From NCBI RefSeq assembly GCF_037976825.1, contig NZ_CP150269.1, positions 827,001-891,000 on the forward strand: DNA of 64,000 nucleotides, given 5' to 3'. The first letter of the stretch is position 1. Each line of letters begins with the position of its first letter. This document shows, one piece after another, positions 44,465 through 53,137 of this stretch. Source of the stretch: Paenibacillus sp. FSL K6-1330. Its GTDB lineage: Bacteria > Bacillota > Bacilli > Paenibacillales > Paenibacillaceae. The notes beneath the pieces are model-generated. The model was not told the DNA's origin, ran no database searches, and was given only the letters and a program-made list of their open reading frames with translations. The translations under genes were made by a program, and so were the position numbers.

Positions 44465-45343
44465 ATGAATGCATTTTCGGGAAAACGAACACGATTTACA
44501 AGCGTAATGCTGTCATCCTTGATGTTAGCAGGGGCCATTTTGGCAGGATGTCAATCGAATGATACCGGTTCCGGTAAGGAACAGGGTCAGGAATTGCAGT
44601 CGCCGGCCGAGGGCCAGGAAGGAAACACAATTCCTGAGGGTGGCGCGGGTAATGGAGAGGCAGGGGCTGAGAATCAGCCAGCGGATCCGGTTATGGCGAA
44701 GCGCAGCGAGAATGCACTTCAAGCCACGATCCAGGAGAGCGGCGGCAAGCAGGTCGTAACCAACGCGGAGGCTATGACGGTGGTTGTAAATAAGCAGCGC
44801 AGCTTGCCTGATGGTTATGAACCAAGTGATCTCGTGGAGCCGAATGTCCCATTTTCTTTTGATGAGCCGCATGAAAAACGGCATCTGAGAAAAGAAGCGG
44901 CTGACGCGCTCGAGGAATTGTTCGATGCGGCCAAAGCGGATGGCATCGAACTGCGCGCCGTATCGGGATACCGTTCCTATGCCCGTCAGAAAAGTATATA
45001 TGAGAATAATGTTCGTACCAAAGGGGAAGTCGAGGCTAATCGTGTAAGCGCGGTGCCGGGTACGAGTGAGCATCAGACAGGCCTTACGATTGACGTGTCC
45101 AGTCCAAGTGCAGGTAATGCGCTGGAGGAAACGTTCGGTCATACGGCGGAAGGGCAGTGGCTGGCGCAACACGCGTCGGAATTCGGCTTCATTATTCGTT
45201 ATCCAGAAGGAGCCGAGAATATTACCGGTTATGTATACGAGCCATGGCATATCCGTTATGTAGGCAAGGATCTGGCGCCGGATATTGCCGACAGCGGCAT
45301 GACGCTGGAAGAATACCTCGATGAGGCGAACATTAAACTGTAA
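44465..45343 (+). CDS. D-alanyl-D-alanine carboxypeptidase lipoprotein, VanY-like
   Basis: 292-aa peptidase of family M15B. The lipobox LAGC (Cys about 29) anchors it to the outer face of the membrane; an acidic/Gly-rich linker follows. Zinc-site motifs are SGYRSYARQ, SEHQTGLTIDVS (His and Asp ligands) and PWHIRYVG (last His). It trims the terminal D-Ala of peptidoglycan stem peptides. Monocistronic, with a long terminator. Confidence 0.92.
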   Translation: MNAFSGKRTRFTSVMLSSLMLAGAILAGCQSNDTGSGKEQGQELQSPAEGQEGNTIPEGGAGNGEAGAENQPADPVMAKRSENALQATIQESGGKQVVTNAEAMTVVVNKQRSLPDGYEPSDLVEPNVPFSFDEPHEKRHLRKEAADALEELFDAAKADGIELRAVSGYRSYARQKSIYENNVRTKGEVEANRVSAVPGTSEHQTGLTIDVSSPSAGNALEETFGHTAEGQWLAQHASEFGFIIRYPEGAENITGYVYEPWHIRYVGKDLAPDIADSGMTLEEYLDEANIKL

Positions 45344-45450
45344 GCTGTGCTAATAGTCGTAGGATAAACGGGACTTTTTATCCTTGTACACCGGCTTGCG
45401 AATCTATAAAGTAGAACAGGACCTGCGCAAGGCCGGGTGATGTTCTTGTT

Positions 45451-45499
45451 ATACGAATGAATCCCGGGGCGGCTTGGCTCCGGGATTCATTCGTATTTT
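45451..45499 (+). terminator. Long terminator after the carboxypeptidase gene
   Basis: A 17-bp perfect stem starting at ATACGAATG (45451-45467 with 45480-45496), then TTTT. The second copy of the dispersed element starts directly after it. Confidence 0.9.
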
Positions 45500-45610
45500 A
45501 AGAGATAAGAAAGCATCAACTTCAGAGGCTTACCATCCTGATCTCGCAAGAAAAACTTCCGCTAAATACGGTCTGTCATCTGAAAAAGTTCGTCGATATA
45601 CGTACGGACT
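45500..45610 (+). repeat. Dispersed intergenic element, copy 2
   Basis: Related to 30670-30760 over its whole length, with a 13-base insertion after AAAAACTTCC. As with copy 1, it sits right after a terminator. GAGATAAG can pair with CTGATCTC (one mismatch). Confidence 0.7.
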
Positions 45611-45618
45611 GATAGTCT

Positions 45619-45987
45619 TTACTTATTTAATGGCGAGTCCTCATAACCGGGATCATCGTAGCCGGTGTCGGTCAGCTTGCCGAGGATATTCATGTCCTCA
45701 ATGGTTTTGCGCGTGCGTTCATCACCATGTTCATGGAGAAAGTGGTAGAGGTTCATCGTTCGTTCATCATATTGCTCGGCAGCATCGTCATGATCCGCCG
45801 ACTTGTAAGGGACGAAAGTACGTTTAAACGCATACCGATCGCTGCTGCTGACTTCATACAGCAGCCCCCTCAGCTTGGAGACCTCTTCATCATCCATATA
45901 TACGACATATTCATTCGTATCGTTCGGTACATCCTGGATCAGATTGTGATTGACTGAAACATAATACGTCTTTTTATCGTTTCTCAT
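45619..45987 (-). CDS. Hypothetical protein, 122 aa
   Basis: Soluble acidic protein without a signal peptide. It opens with a beta hairpin-like KTYYVSVNHNLI and EYVVYMDDEEV, and ends in an Asp/Tyr/Pro-rich tail. No family recognised. The ribosome site TGGAGGG fits the ATG start. Confidence 0.72.
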   Translation of the reverse strand: MRNDKKTYYVSVNHNLIQDVPNDTNEYVVYMDDEEVSKLRGLLYEVSSSDRYAFKRTFVPYKSADHDDAAEQYDERTMNLYHFLHEHGDERTRKTIEDMNILGKLTDTGYDDPGYEDSPLNK

Positions 45988-46143
45988 ATTAAATCCCTCC
46001 AGACTTCGGCAGCTAAGGGCTGCTCGGATTAGGACGAGGCTGCAAGCCGACAGTATAATGGCATGGTACTGACCAGTTTTCTAATCATATACACGTTCGA
46101 GACACGGATGAATCAGCAGCGGGGTTGGAAGGTGCTTCCTTTT
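45988..46143. other. Gap left of the zinc-ribbon gene promoter
   Basis: No gene or clear hairpin seen between the 122-aa gene (reading left) and the promoter at 46144. Confidence 0.4.
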
Positions 46144-46172
46144 TCACATGGGGCAAGGAATTTGGTATGATA
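46144..46172 (+). promoter_or_regulatory. SigmaA-type promoter of the zinc-ribbon gene
   Basis: TTCACA (46144-46149), 17 bases, TATGAT (46167-46172) with a TTGG extension before it. The leader to the start codon would be about 185 nt. It holds a TAGCC/GGCTA hairpin near 46257-46275 but no recognised riboswitch. Confidence 0.6.
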
Positions 46173-46365
46173 GAATCACCATGGTAGCAGTATACTGGAC
46201 GATGAGGAGCATATCATCACAATAAGTAGTATGCGAAACGGTAAAAAAACATGGGATAGCCGGTTTATGGCTAGCTAAAAATCGTTAATAACCTTAATGA
46301 AGAGATATGACAATGCGCCGGCGGCTCGCTGGTGAATCGGATATGAGAAAGAGGAGGATTCATAA

Positions 46366-47187
46366 ATGAATATTTTACAAAAGCTCAAGGATGGAGCCAA
46401 CCGCGCAACGGAAAAGGCTCAGCACGTGGTGGAAGTGAATAAGCTCAACAGCCAAATTTCCGAAATCGAACAGCAGAAGAACACATATTACTTGCAGATG
46501 GGTAAAGTGTTCTATGAGGGCTACCGTCAGCAGGACATGGCGATGGCTGAAAAAGAAATGGTCGAGCTTGCGCAAACCTGCGATGGATTGCAGGAGCAAA
46601 TCGAAGCAATTCGGAACCGCATTGCGGTCCTCAAGAATGAGCGGGTCTGTGAATGCGGGCGGGTGGTCGCGCTGGATGCAAATTTCTGTCCATACTGTGG
46701 GAATAAGCTTGATAATTTAATTCACCCTGAGAAGTCAACAGCGGAAGAACCAAGGGAGCCTGAGCGTAAGATCATGTTTGATAAACATGAATATGCAGCG
46801 GCTGAAGAACAACAGGAGCAGGACGAATTGCATACCTATGATTTCCGTTCGAATCCGGATCCATACGAGCCGGATATGTATGAACCGGAGCCGGAGCGGC
46901 AGCACGAGGAAATGGAGCTGTCTGAACCGGAGGTTGATCCGGAACAGCTGCGTATCGAGCAGGAGGAGCAGGAGAAGGAGCGCCGTCACTGGGAAGAACT
47001 CGAGCGGGAGCGGGAGAGGCAGCTGGAACTGGACCGCCGCATTCGTTTCTGGCAGGAGAATAACCAAAGTCAGGACTATGTTGGTGATGATGAGGCGGTG
47101 CGCGATATGGTGAAGTGCCAGATTTGCAGTGTCGACCTGCCAAAAGGCTCAAAATGGTGTCCGCGCTGCGGAGCTGAACAGATTTAA
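46366..47187 (+). CDS. Coiled-coil protein with two zinc ribbons
   Basis: 273 aa. An N-terminal helix rich in Lys/Gln (residues 1-95, coiled-coil-like) leads to a first zinc ribbon (CECG...CPYCG, about 94-112). A long acidic, Glu/Pro-rich region follows, then a second zinc ribbon at the C-terminus (CQIC...CPRCG). No signal peptide or membrane helix. Probably a cytoplasmic scaffold; function unknown. GAGGAGG precedes the ATG. Confidence 0.8.
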   Translation: MNILQKLKDGANRATEKAQHVVEVNKLNSQISEIEQQKNTYYLQMGKVFYEGYRQQDMAMAEKEMVELAQTCDGLQEQIEAIRNRIAVLKNERVCECGRVVALDANFCPYCGNKLDNLIHPEKSTAEEPREPERKIMFDKHEYAAAEEQQEQDELHTYDFRSNPDPYEPDMYEPEPERQHEEMELSEPEVDPEQLRIEQEEQEKERRHWEELERERERQLELDRRIRFWQENNQSQDYVGDDEAVRDMVKCQICSVDLPKGSKWCPRCGAEQI

Positions 47188-47285
47188 GATATAGGGATTC
47201 GGACGATCATGCCCTTAACGCGAGTGTTAATATGACAGTATGAATGATAGAGCAAGCGTTCGAGCATCTTGGGAGGACTAATATT

Positions 47286-48185
47286 ATGGAACAATTGCTG
47301 CATCATTTGCGGAATTTGGGATTTACGGAGATTGAATCGAAAATTATGGTGGACCTTGCCGAGTATGGGCCGGCGGGTGGTTATGAGGTAGCTAAACGAC
47401 TTGGAGCTTCGCGCTCTAATGTCTATGCAGCCATGCAGCGTTTGGAGCGGCAAGGGGCACTTGAGCGAATGGACGGGGAACCCGTCCGTTACCGTTCGTT
47501 GAAACCGGAGGAACTGACACGAATGATATCCGGCCGTGTGGAGGCATCACTCGCTTTTGTTGAGAAGAGCTTGCCGCGAGGAAGCGGTACCGCTGCTCCC
47601 TTCCTTAGTATGGAAGGTGATCAGGCGGTGCTTGATGTGCTCGTCCGGGAATTGAAGCGAGCGAAACAAGAGATCGTGGTTGACGTCTGGCGTGAAGAGG
47701 CATCGCTTCTGCGTGAACCGCTGGCGGAAGCGGAGGCTAGGGGAGTCAAGGTGCTGTGGGCTTGTGACGGCCCGGACCAGGGACTCTCAAGAACGCTGGC
47801 ATGGTCTGGCTGGAACGGCCTTGCGGAGCGCAGAGGAGGCGGCCGGAAATTTTCCTTTGTTGTGGACCGGCAGTGGTGCATATTAGGGATGCGCGGCGGG
47901 GAATATGATACAGGAGCGGTCATCACGGAGCATCCGGTACTAGCGGAGCTCCTGCTGCATCATTTTACTCAGGAGATGGTATTGTTCCAGCTGGAACAGG
48001 ACATGGGTGAGCAGCTGGAGGCGCGTTATGGAGAGCACTTTGGTCTGATCCAGAGCCTGTATCTTAATGCGGAAGCCGATGCCGAAGCTCAGGAAGACCA
48101 GGCTCCAGAACCGAAATCCAAACTAGTGGAGTATGAAGCTGATTCTAACTCAATGGACGGGGATAGCAGTCGAAATACGGCCTAG
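47286..48185 (+). CDS. TrmB-family transcriptional regulator
   Basis: 299 aa. N-terminal winged helix of the TrmB type (LRNLGFTEIESKIMVDLAEYGPAGGYEVAKRLG, then SRSNVYAAMQRLERQGAL). A PLD-like sensor region follows (EIVVDVWREEASLLREPLAEAEARGVKVLW) that in family members binds sugars or similar ligands, and an acidic tail closes it. ATG 47286 has TGGGAGGA upstream; the frame starts earlier without such a site. Target genes unknown. Confidence 0.87.
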   Translation: MEQLLHHLRNLGFTEIESKIMVDLAEYGPAGGYEVAKRLGASRSNVYAAMQRLERQGALERMDGEPVRYRSLKPEELTRMISGRVEASLAFVEKSLPRGSGTAAPFLSMEGDQAVLDVLVRELKRAKQEIVVDVWREEASLLREPLAEAEARGVKVLWACDGPDQGLSRTLAWSGWNGLAERRGGGRKFSFVVDRQWCILGMRGGEYDTGAVITEHPVLAELLLHHFTQEMVLFQLEQDMGEQLEARYGEHFGLIQSLYLNAEADAEAQEDQAPEPKSKLVEYEADSNSMDGDSSRNTA

Positions 48186-48283
48186 GGTTTCGGCTCAGCT
48201 CATGGGAAGCTTTTCTAGAAGTGACTTTTGTCACAGTTAGACATTATGGTTCATCGTACAATGTAATAAACATATAGATAAGG

Positions 48284-48310
48284 AACGCCGGGATTTATCT
48301 TGGCGTTTAT
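48284..48310 (+). terminator. Weak terminator after the TrmB-like gene
   Basis: AACGCC/GGCGTT stem with a 12-base loop, followed by TATTT. Confidence 0.5.
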
Positions 48311-48417
48311 TTGCTTAAGATCCAGCAACAGGTGGGAATGAAGGTATGTAGCTGGTAGGAGAGCATGAATGAGACGATTTTTAATCGCAATCATGACAAC
48401 CAAGAGAAGGGGGATGA

Positions 48418-48729
48418 ATGAGCATGGAATGCATCGTTCATTTTACAGTGGGACATAAGGAAGAACCTAAGAAGCTTCGGGGATTGATTTTTGTGGATAA
48501 AGGAGAGAATCCCACAGGTCAGCAGCTGCTCGATATGTTTCATGAAATGGAGTATAAGGTGGTACCTGACCCGCATGATGAACTTCTTTTTAAACCAGAG
48601 AATCCCACGGAAAGTTATACTTATATACGTGTGAACGAACTCGATATGGGTCAAGAAAAATATACGGAAGACCGCAATCTGAAATCACTGCTAAACGAGC
48701 TGCTGCCTAAACAGCGCACCGGCCTGTAA
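48418..48729 (+). CDS. Hypothetical protein, 103 aa
   Basis: Soluble acidic protein with ECIVHFTVGHKEE at the start and a central YKVVPDPHDELLFKP stretch. No family recognised. AAGGGGG lies 4 bases before ATG 48418 and 10 before ATG 48424; the second may be the true start. Confidence 0.68.
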   Translation: MSMECIVHFTVGHKEEPKKLRGLIFVDKGENPTGQQLLDMFHEMEYKVVPDPHDELLFKPENPTESYTYIRVNELDMGQEKYTEDRNLKSLLNELLPKQRTGL

Positions 48730-48818
48730 CGGCTTGCTGGAGACATCATACTTGCGAAGAAATGAATAACCCCATCTGCCTTTCGTAACGTCCGCTGGGA
48801 TTCGCAAAATCCGCTTGT

Positions 48819-48824
48819 TATAAT
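48819..48824 (+). promoter_or_regulatory. -10 box of the metallophosphoesterase gene
   Basis: TATAAT preceded by TTGT. It overlaps an in-frame ATG at 48823, which therefore cannot be the start. No good -35 is visible. Confidence 0.5.
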
Positions 48825-48846
48825 GGATGTACGGAAGGGGATGGAG

Positions 48847-49944
48847 ATGTTTATTTTTGCAGGAATCGTTGCATTATTGATTTACGGCTTGCTGGTTTAT
48901 TATATTGGTCGAAGCGTATGGAGCTGGATGAAACCGGGCCCATCCCTTGTGCTCAAATGGACATACATAGTCGTACTGACGGTGGTATCGACATCGTTTA
49001 TTTCAGGACGGTTCTTTGGTAACCTCACCTTGCTGAGTGTGATAGGATCGTATTGGATGGCTATTTTCTATGTCCTGATCATCCTTCTCCCGTTGATGCA
49101 TATCATGTTGTGGCTGCTGAGATTGACGGCATTGCGAAGAGATGGCCTGGAGAAGGCGGCGGGTTCTATCGTGTTGGTGCTCATGGTGATTGTGATCGGT
49201 TTCGGCTCATTTAATGCGTATAGTCCAACGGTTCGAGCTTATGATATTCACGTAGATAAGAACGCCGGCACACTTGAGCAGCTGAATATCGTTATGGCAT
49301 CCGACATGCACTTCGGCGTCTTGTCAGGTAAAGCCCATGCTGCGCGCATGGTGAAGGAGATCAATGACTTAAAGCCGGATCTGGTATTGTTTCCAGGTGA
49401 TATCATCGATGACGACCTGGATGCTTATTTACGCCAGGGGATCGATCAGATTCTGACCGGTATCCAGGCAACGTATGGTGTGTATGCCTCACTGGGCAAT
49501 CATGACCGATTCGAAGGGGAAATTCCGGAACTGATCGAAGCACTTGAGCAGAGCGGCATGACCGTGCTGTATGATGAGAAATTGACGGTGGAGGGCCTGA
49601 CGCTGGTTGGCAGACGGGATAAACAGGATCAGGAGCGGGCCGAATTGTCCACGATCATGGATGGGACCGATCTATCCCAGCCGATCCTTCTGCTTGATCA
49701 TCAGCCGAATGCGCTGGAGGAAGCACAGCAGCAGGGCGTAGACCTTATCGTTTCTGGGCATACGCACCGTGGGCAGGTATTCCCGGCACATCTGATTACG
49801 GAGGCCATGTTCGAGAATGATTGGGGATATCTGCAAAAAGGCCAGATGCATTCCATCGTGTCCTCGGGCTACGGCTTCTGGGGACCGCCGATTCGTCTGG
49901 GTTCCCGCTCCGAGATTGTTCAAATCCATGTTACATTTCAATAG
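48847..49944 (+). CDS. Membrane-anchored metallophosphoesterase (YkuE-like)
   Basis: About 365 aa: four N-terminal membrane helices (within residues 1-135), then a calcineurin-type phosphoesterase. Metal ligands are visible in ASDMHFG, PGDIIDDD, LGNHDRF and SGHTHRGQ. YkuE-like members act on phospholipid-like or wall-linked substrates outside the cell; the substrate here is unknown. ATG 48847 is chosen because GGAAGGGG lies 6 bases upstream and earlier ATGs lie in or next to the -10 box. Confidence 0.88.
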   Translation: MFIFAGIVALLIYGLLVYYIGRSVWSWMKPGPSLVLKWTYIVVLTVVSTSFISGRFFGNLTLLSVIGSYWMAIFYVLIILLPLMHIMLWLLRLTALRRDGLEKAAGSIVLVLMVIVIGFGSFNAYSPTVRAYDIHVDKNAGTLEQLNIVMASDMHFGVLSGKAHAARMVKEINDLKPDLVLFPGDIIDDDLDAYLRQGIDQILTGIQATYGVYASLGNHDRFEGEIPELIEALEQSGMTVLYDEKLTVEGLTLVGRRDKQDQERAELSTIMDGTDLSQPILLLDHQPNALEEAQQQGVDLIVSGHTHRGQVFPAHLITEAMFENDWGYLQKGQMHSIVSSGYGFWGPPIRLGSRSEIVQIHVTFQ

Positions 49945-49974
49945 ATGATATTGAGGGTTGAGGGGTATACCGAG

Positions 49975-50176
49975 TGAACGCAGGTTTAACCGCTGGTGAC
50001 ATGGAAATGGAATGGAAGGGAATGGGAATGGGAATGGGAATGGGAATGATATCTTATTCCCCTAGCAGCAAGCTCATGGTGGAACTTATACGCTCCGTAT
50101 CCAACTGGTTGATGTAAACGGCGATGTGTCGGTGCCCATCGGTGATCCTATGGAATCGATTATGGAGGTTTTTTAG
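49975..50176 (+). pseudogene. Possible decayed small gene with GGGAAT repeat
   Basis: GTG 49975 opens a 47-codon frame through the GGGAAT repeat (coding alternating Met-Gly) to a stop near 50117. A different frame, 50066-50176, reads like a proper C-terminal piece (TYTLRIQLVDVNGDVSVPIGD) and ends in TAG just before a terminator. Together they look like one gene broken by a frameshift. The parent family was not recognised. Confidence 0.35.
50018..50047 (+). repeat. (GGGAAT)5 tandem repeat, G-quadruplex motif
   Basis: Five GGG tracts separated by AAT at exact 6-base spacing, flanked by looser GGAATGGAA. This meets the sequence rule for an intramolecular G-quadruplex on the plus strand. Confidence 0.9.
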
Positions 50177-50196
50177 CGGATTTAGTGCCTCTGCAG

Positions 50197-50230
50197 GCTG
50201 TCCCATGAAACTTATGGGGCAGCTTTTTTT
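50197..50230 (+). terminator. Terminator after the decayed locus
   Basis: GCTGTCCCAT/ATGGGGCAGC stem (one G-T pair), 7-base loop, eight T. Its presence supports a former gene upstream. Confidence 0.88.
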
Positions 50231-50365
50231 CCTTTAATTGACCGGCAGTTTATTATTTCCGTAAATTTTCACTTTATTTTTTCATAGGGAATGCGTTATA
50301 CTTCATTCATTCGGAAATATACCATTTACACGTAAGCATTCTAAGGAATTTGGATATTATACATT

Positions 50366-50435
50366 TTCTCGTATAGGTGCAGGAATTGGCCTGCATGTCT
50401 CTACCCGATCACCGGAAATGATTGGACTACGGGTT
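50366..50435 (+). ncRNA. Purine riboswitch aptamer, guanine class
   Basis: P1 is CTCGTA/TACGGG (50368-50373 and 50428-50433). P2 is TGCAGG/CCTGCA with a TTGG loop, followed by the conserved TGTCTCTACC junction. P3 is CCGATCA/TGATTGG with loop CCGGAAA. The 3' junction GACTAC carries C at the ligand-pairing position, which selects guanine, hypoxanthine or xanthine rather than adenine. It controls the xpt-pbuX operon. Confidence 0.93.
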
Positions 50436-50510
50436 ATAGCAGCAGCAGCGGACAAGCCAGGTCAATTCCATTTGACCTCAGGTGGCTCACGGTGCGTTTT
50501 TGTTGCTTAT

Positions 50511-50564
50511 GCCCACTTGTTTCTTTCCCGGCGATTCGGTGAAAGGAGGAAGTGGGCTTTTTTT
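50511..50564 (+). terminator. Riboswitch-controlled terminator before xpt
   Basis: A long stem beginning GCCCACTT and closing AAGTGGGC, with seven T behind it, 35 bases before the xpt start. In the ligand-bound state this should terminate transcription; a GGTCAA/TTGACC hairpin (50460-50477) lies between aptamer and terminator. Confidence 0.9.
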
Positions 50565-50598
50565 GCTTGGAATGTAAACAAATTTAAGGGGGAGCATC

Positions 50599-51168
50599 AT
50601 GCAATTACTGCAGAACAAAGTGAAAGAGGAAGGCATTGTATTAAGCGGACAGGTACTTAAGGTGGATTCATTCCTGAACCACCAGATGGACCCGGTATTG
50701 ATGAAAGAGGTGGGGAAGGAATTTACGCGATTGTTTAAGGAAGCGAACGTGACTCGTGTATTGACCATTGAATCCTCCGGCATCGCGCCCGGCATTATGA
50801 CCGCCCTTGAGATGGAAGTGCCTCTCATCTTTGCACGGAAGCAGAAGTCGCTGACCCTCCGTGAGGATATATTCGTGGAGAAGGTGTATTCCTTCACCAA
50901 GCAGGAGACGAACGAAATTACGGTCGCGAAGAAATTCATCAAACCCGGCGATAAAGTGCTGATCGTGGATGACTTCCTTGCTAACGGCGAGGCGGCATTC
51001 GGGCTTGCTCGAATCGTAGAGCAGGCGGGCGCCGAGGTGGTAGGCATCGGGATCGTCATTGAAAAGGCATTTCAACCAGGCGGACGCTTGTTAGCCGAAG
51101 CGGGCTACCGGGTAGAATCGCTCGTACGGATTGCATCACTTGAAGATGGGGTAGTGACATTCGCATAG
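50599..51168 (+). CDS. xpt: Xanthine phosphoribosyltransferase
   Basis: 189 aa. Converts xanthine (and PRPP) to XMP for purine salvage. The PRPP-binding loop is [16 protein letters not shown]; the N-terminal part ([20 protein letters not shown]) is typical of Xpt. Cytoplasmic. First gene after the guanine-class riboswitch, with the xanthine permease 40 bases downstream, as in Bacillus. GGGGGAGC is the ribosome site. Confidence 0.96.
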   Translation: MQLLQNKVKEEGIVLSGQVLKVDSFLNHQMDPVLMKEVGKEFTRLFKEANVTRVLTIESSGIAPGIMTALEMEVPLIFARKQKSLTLREDIFVEKVYSFTKQETNEITVAKKFIKPGDKVLIVDDFLANGEAAFGLARIVEQAGAEVVGIGIVIEKAFQPGGRLLAEAGYRVESLVRIASLEDGVVTFA

Positions 51169-51208
51169 ACCGAAAGCTGACAATTTAATTGGGGGGAATC
51201 AAGGAGCC

Positions 51209-52570
51209 ATGGAACAACAGAAACAAGCGGTGCAAGAACCGATTTTTGATAAAAATCGGAGTCCGGGCAAAACCTTTTCACTGGGTTTACAGCATGTATT
51301 GGCAATGTACGCAGGGGCTATCATCGTACCGCTTATCGTTGGCGGGCAGCTCGGCTTAACGACGGAGCAGCTGACGTATCTCATCGCCATCGACCTGCTT
51401 GCTTGCGGGGTTGCAACCTTGCTGCAGGTATTCGGCAACAAGTACTTGGGTATCGGTCTTCCGGTCATGCTCGGCTGCGCATTCCAGGCTGTAGGTCCGA
51501 TGATCATTATCGGGCAGAAGCACGGGATGTCGGCAATTTATGGAGCGATTATCGCTTCCGGTTTATTTGTCATTCTGTTCTCCGGTTTATTCGGTAAGCT
51601 GATTAAGGTATTCCCGCCTGTCGTGACAGGCTCGGTTGTTACAATTATCGGGTTGACGCTGATTCCCGTAGCTTTGAATGATCTTGGCGGCGGTCAAGGC
51701 AGCGAGGATTTTGGCAGTGCGCTCAACATTTCCCTTGGCTTCGGCGTTCTTGCCTTCATCATTATCATGAATCGGTTTGCCAAAGGTTTCTTGCGTTCGA
51801 TATCGGTACTTCTAGGTCTTATTCTAGGCACCTTGGTAGCCGCATTCTACGGTGGAGTGGATTTAACCCCGCTGCGCGAAGCCGGCTGGTTCCGTGCTCC
51901 GCAGCCTTTCTTTTTTGGTACGCCGGAGTTTAAGATCGTTCCGATCATGACAATGATTCTGGTGGCGATTGTCAGTGTTGCCGAATCGACAGGCGTATTT
52001 ATGGCGCTTGGCAAAATCGTGGATCGTGACATTACCTCCAAGGATTTGTCCCGTGGTTACCGTGCGGAGGGTCTTGCGATTGTGGTAGGCGGTATTTTCA
52101 ATTCGTTCCCTTATACGACATACTCTCAAAACGTGGGTCTGATTCAGATGAGCCGTGTGAAGACGCGTGACGTGATCGTTGTGGCAGGCGGCTTGCTGGT
52201 CTTGATCGGATTTGTTCCGAAGATTGCCGCCATGACACAGCTTGTACCAACATCCGTTCTGGGTGGAGCCATGGTAGCCCTGTTCGGCATGGTTGTATCT
52301 TCCGGTATTCGGATGTTAGGGGATCAAGTAGACCTTAACCGACACGAGAACCTTTTTATTATTGCATGTTCCGTCGGCATGGGCCTTGGTGTGACAACCG
52401 TACCGGGTCTGTTCGCGAGTCTGCCTGACAACCTGCGTATTCTTGCCGATAACGGCATTGTGGCGGGCAGCTTGACAGCGATTGTGCTGAACCTGATCTT
52501 CAATGGTTTGAGAAATACCAAGCCCACTTCCACAGAGCAAGGTGATTCAGCAGAAGGACACGCTGCGTAA
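51209..52570 (+). CDS. pbuX: Xanthine permease
   Basis: 453-aa nucleobase:cation symporter-2 with about 12-14 membrane segments. Family features: GLQHVLAMYAGAIIVPLIVG near the start, and the QNVGLIQMSRV segment after NSFPYTTYS. It takes up xanthine for the enzyme encoded upstream, under the same riboswitch. A short intergenic gap and a terminator after it close the operon. Confidence 0.95.
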   Translation: MEQQKQAVQEPIFDKNRSPGKTFSLGLQHVLAMYAGAIIVPLIVGGQLGLTTEQLTYLIAIDLLACGVATLLQVFGNKYLGIGLPVMLGCAFQAVGPMIIIGQKHGMSAIYGAIIASGLFVILFSGLFGKLIKVFPPVVTGSVVTIIGLTLIPVALNDLGGGQGSEDFGSALNISLGFGVLAFIIIMNRFAKGFLRSISVLLGLILGTLVAAFYGGVDLTPLREAGWFRAPQPFFFGTPEFKIVPIMTMILVAIVSVAESTGVFMALGKIVDRDITSKDLSRGYRAEGLAIVVGGIFNSFPYTTYSQNVGLIQMSRVKTRDVIVVAGGLLVLIGFVPKIAAMTQLVPTSVLGGAMVALFGMVVSSGIRMLGDQVDLNRHENLFIIACSVGMGLGVTTVPGLFASLPDNLRILADNGIVAGSLTAIVLNLIFNGLRNTKPTSTEQGDSAEGHAA

Positions 52571-52584
52571 CAAATGTCTTTAAA

Positions 52585-52614
52585 AGCAGCCGGATGAACT
52601 CCGGCTGCTTTTTT
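52585..52614 (+). terminator. Terminator after pbuX
   Basis: A perfect 9-bp stem AGCAGCCGG/CCGGCTGCT, a 7-base loop and six T. Confidence 0.92.
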
Positions 52615-52642
52615 GTCCGGTCCCGTTAGTTCGAACCCCAAC

Positions 52643-52680
52643 AAAACGGCTACCTTCATAGAGTGAAGGTAGCCGTTTTT
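52643..52680. terminator. Second, bidirectional terminator
   Basis: AAAACGGCTACCTTC pairs perfectly with GAAGGTAGCCGTTTT around a 7-base loop. It serves the minus-strand gene at 52700 and backs up pbuX termination. Confidence 0.9.
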
Positions 52681-52699
52681 TACGTGAGGTACAAAATCT

Positions 52700-53038
52700 T
52701 TAGACTCGCTGCATTTGTTTCTCTGCAATATTGCCGATCCAGGGCAGCTTGAACCATTTTCCCTGAATGGCGTTGGCCATAAGCACCAGCCACATCAAGA
52801 CGCCGACCAGCGCCAGGAGGGCGGAGGCCAGTAGGCCGATGATGGGCACCGCGCTCGACAGCAGGTGAGCGACGGCCAGGATGCCGAAGGCCAGCAAGGA
52901 CTGCAGAGCATGGAATATGACGTAGCGGCTTCTTTTTTCTAATGATAGAAACAGAATTCCTCCGACCATCGGAAATAGATAGCACAGCGTAGCCGCCAGA
53001 TTCTCGGGAAGTCCTGTGGACGATTTGAAAGGGGACAT
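52700..53038 (-). CDS. DUF4870-like small membrane protein
   Basis: 112 aa with three membrane helices. ENLAATLCYLFPMVGGILFLSLEK, YVIFHALQSLLAFGI and a last helix with WLVLMANAIQGKWFKLPWIG match the Tic20/DUF4870 pattern. Function unknown. The start is the ATG after AAGGAG and 8 bases; the frame runs upstream without a better site. Confidence 0.85.
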   Translation of the reverse strand: MSPFKSSTGLPENLAATLCYLFPMVGGILFLSLEKRSRYVIFHALQSLLAFGILAVAHLLSSAVPIIGLLASALLALVGVLMWLVLMANAIQGKWFKLPWIGNIAEKQMQRV

Positions 53039-53137
53039 CTCATCAACTCCTTGTCTTAGACCGGTACTGGGGTAGGGCAAGCTTTATACCTTACCTTATG
53101 AGCCGATGGGACAAAGTATGATGGTTAAATCCCGAAC

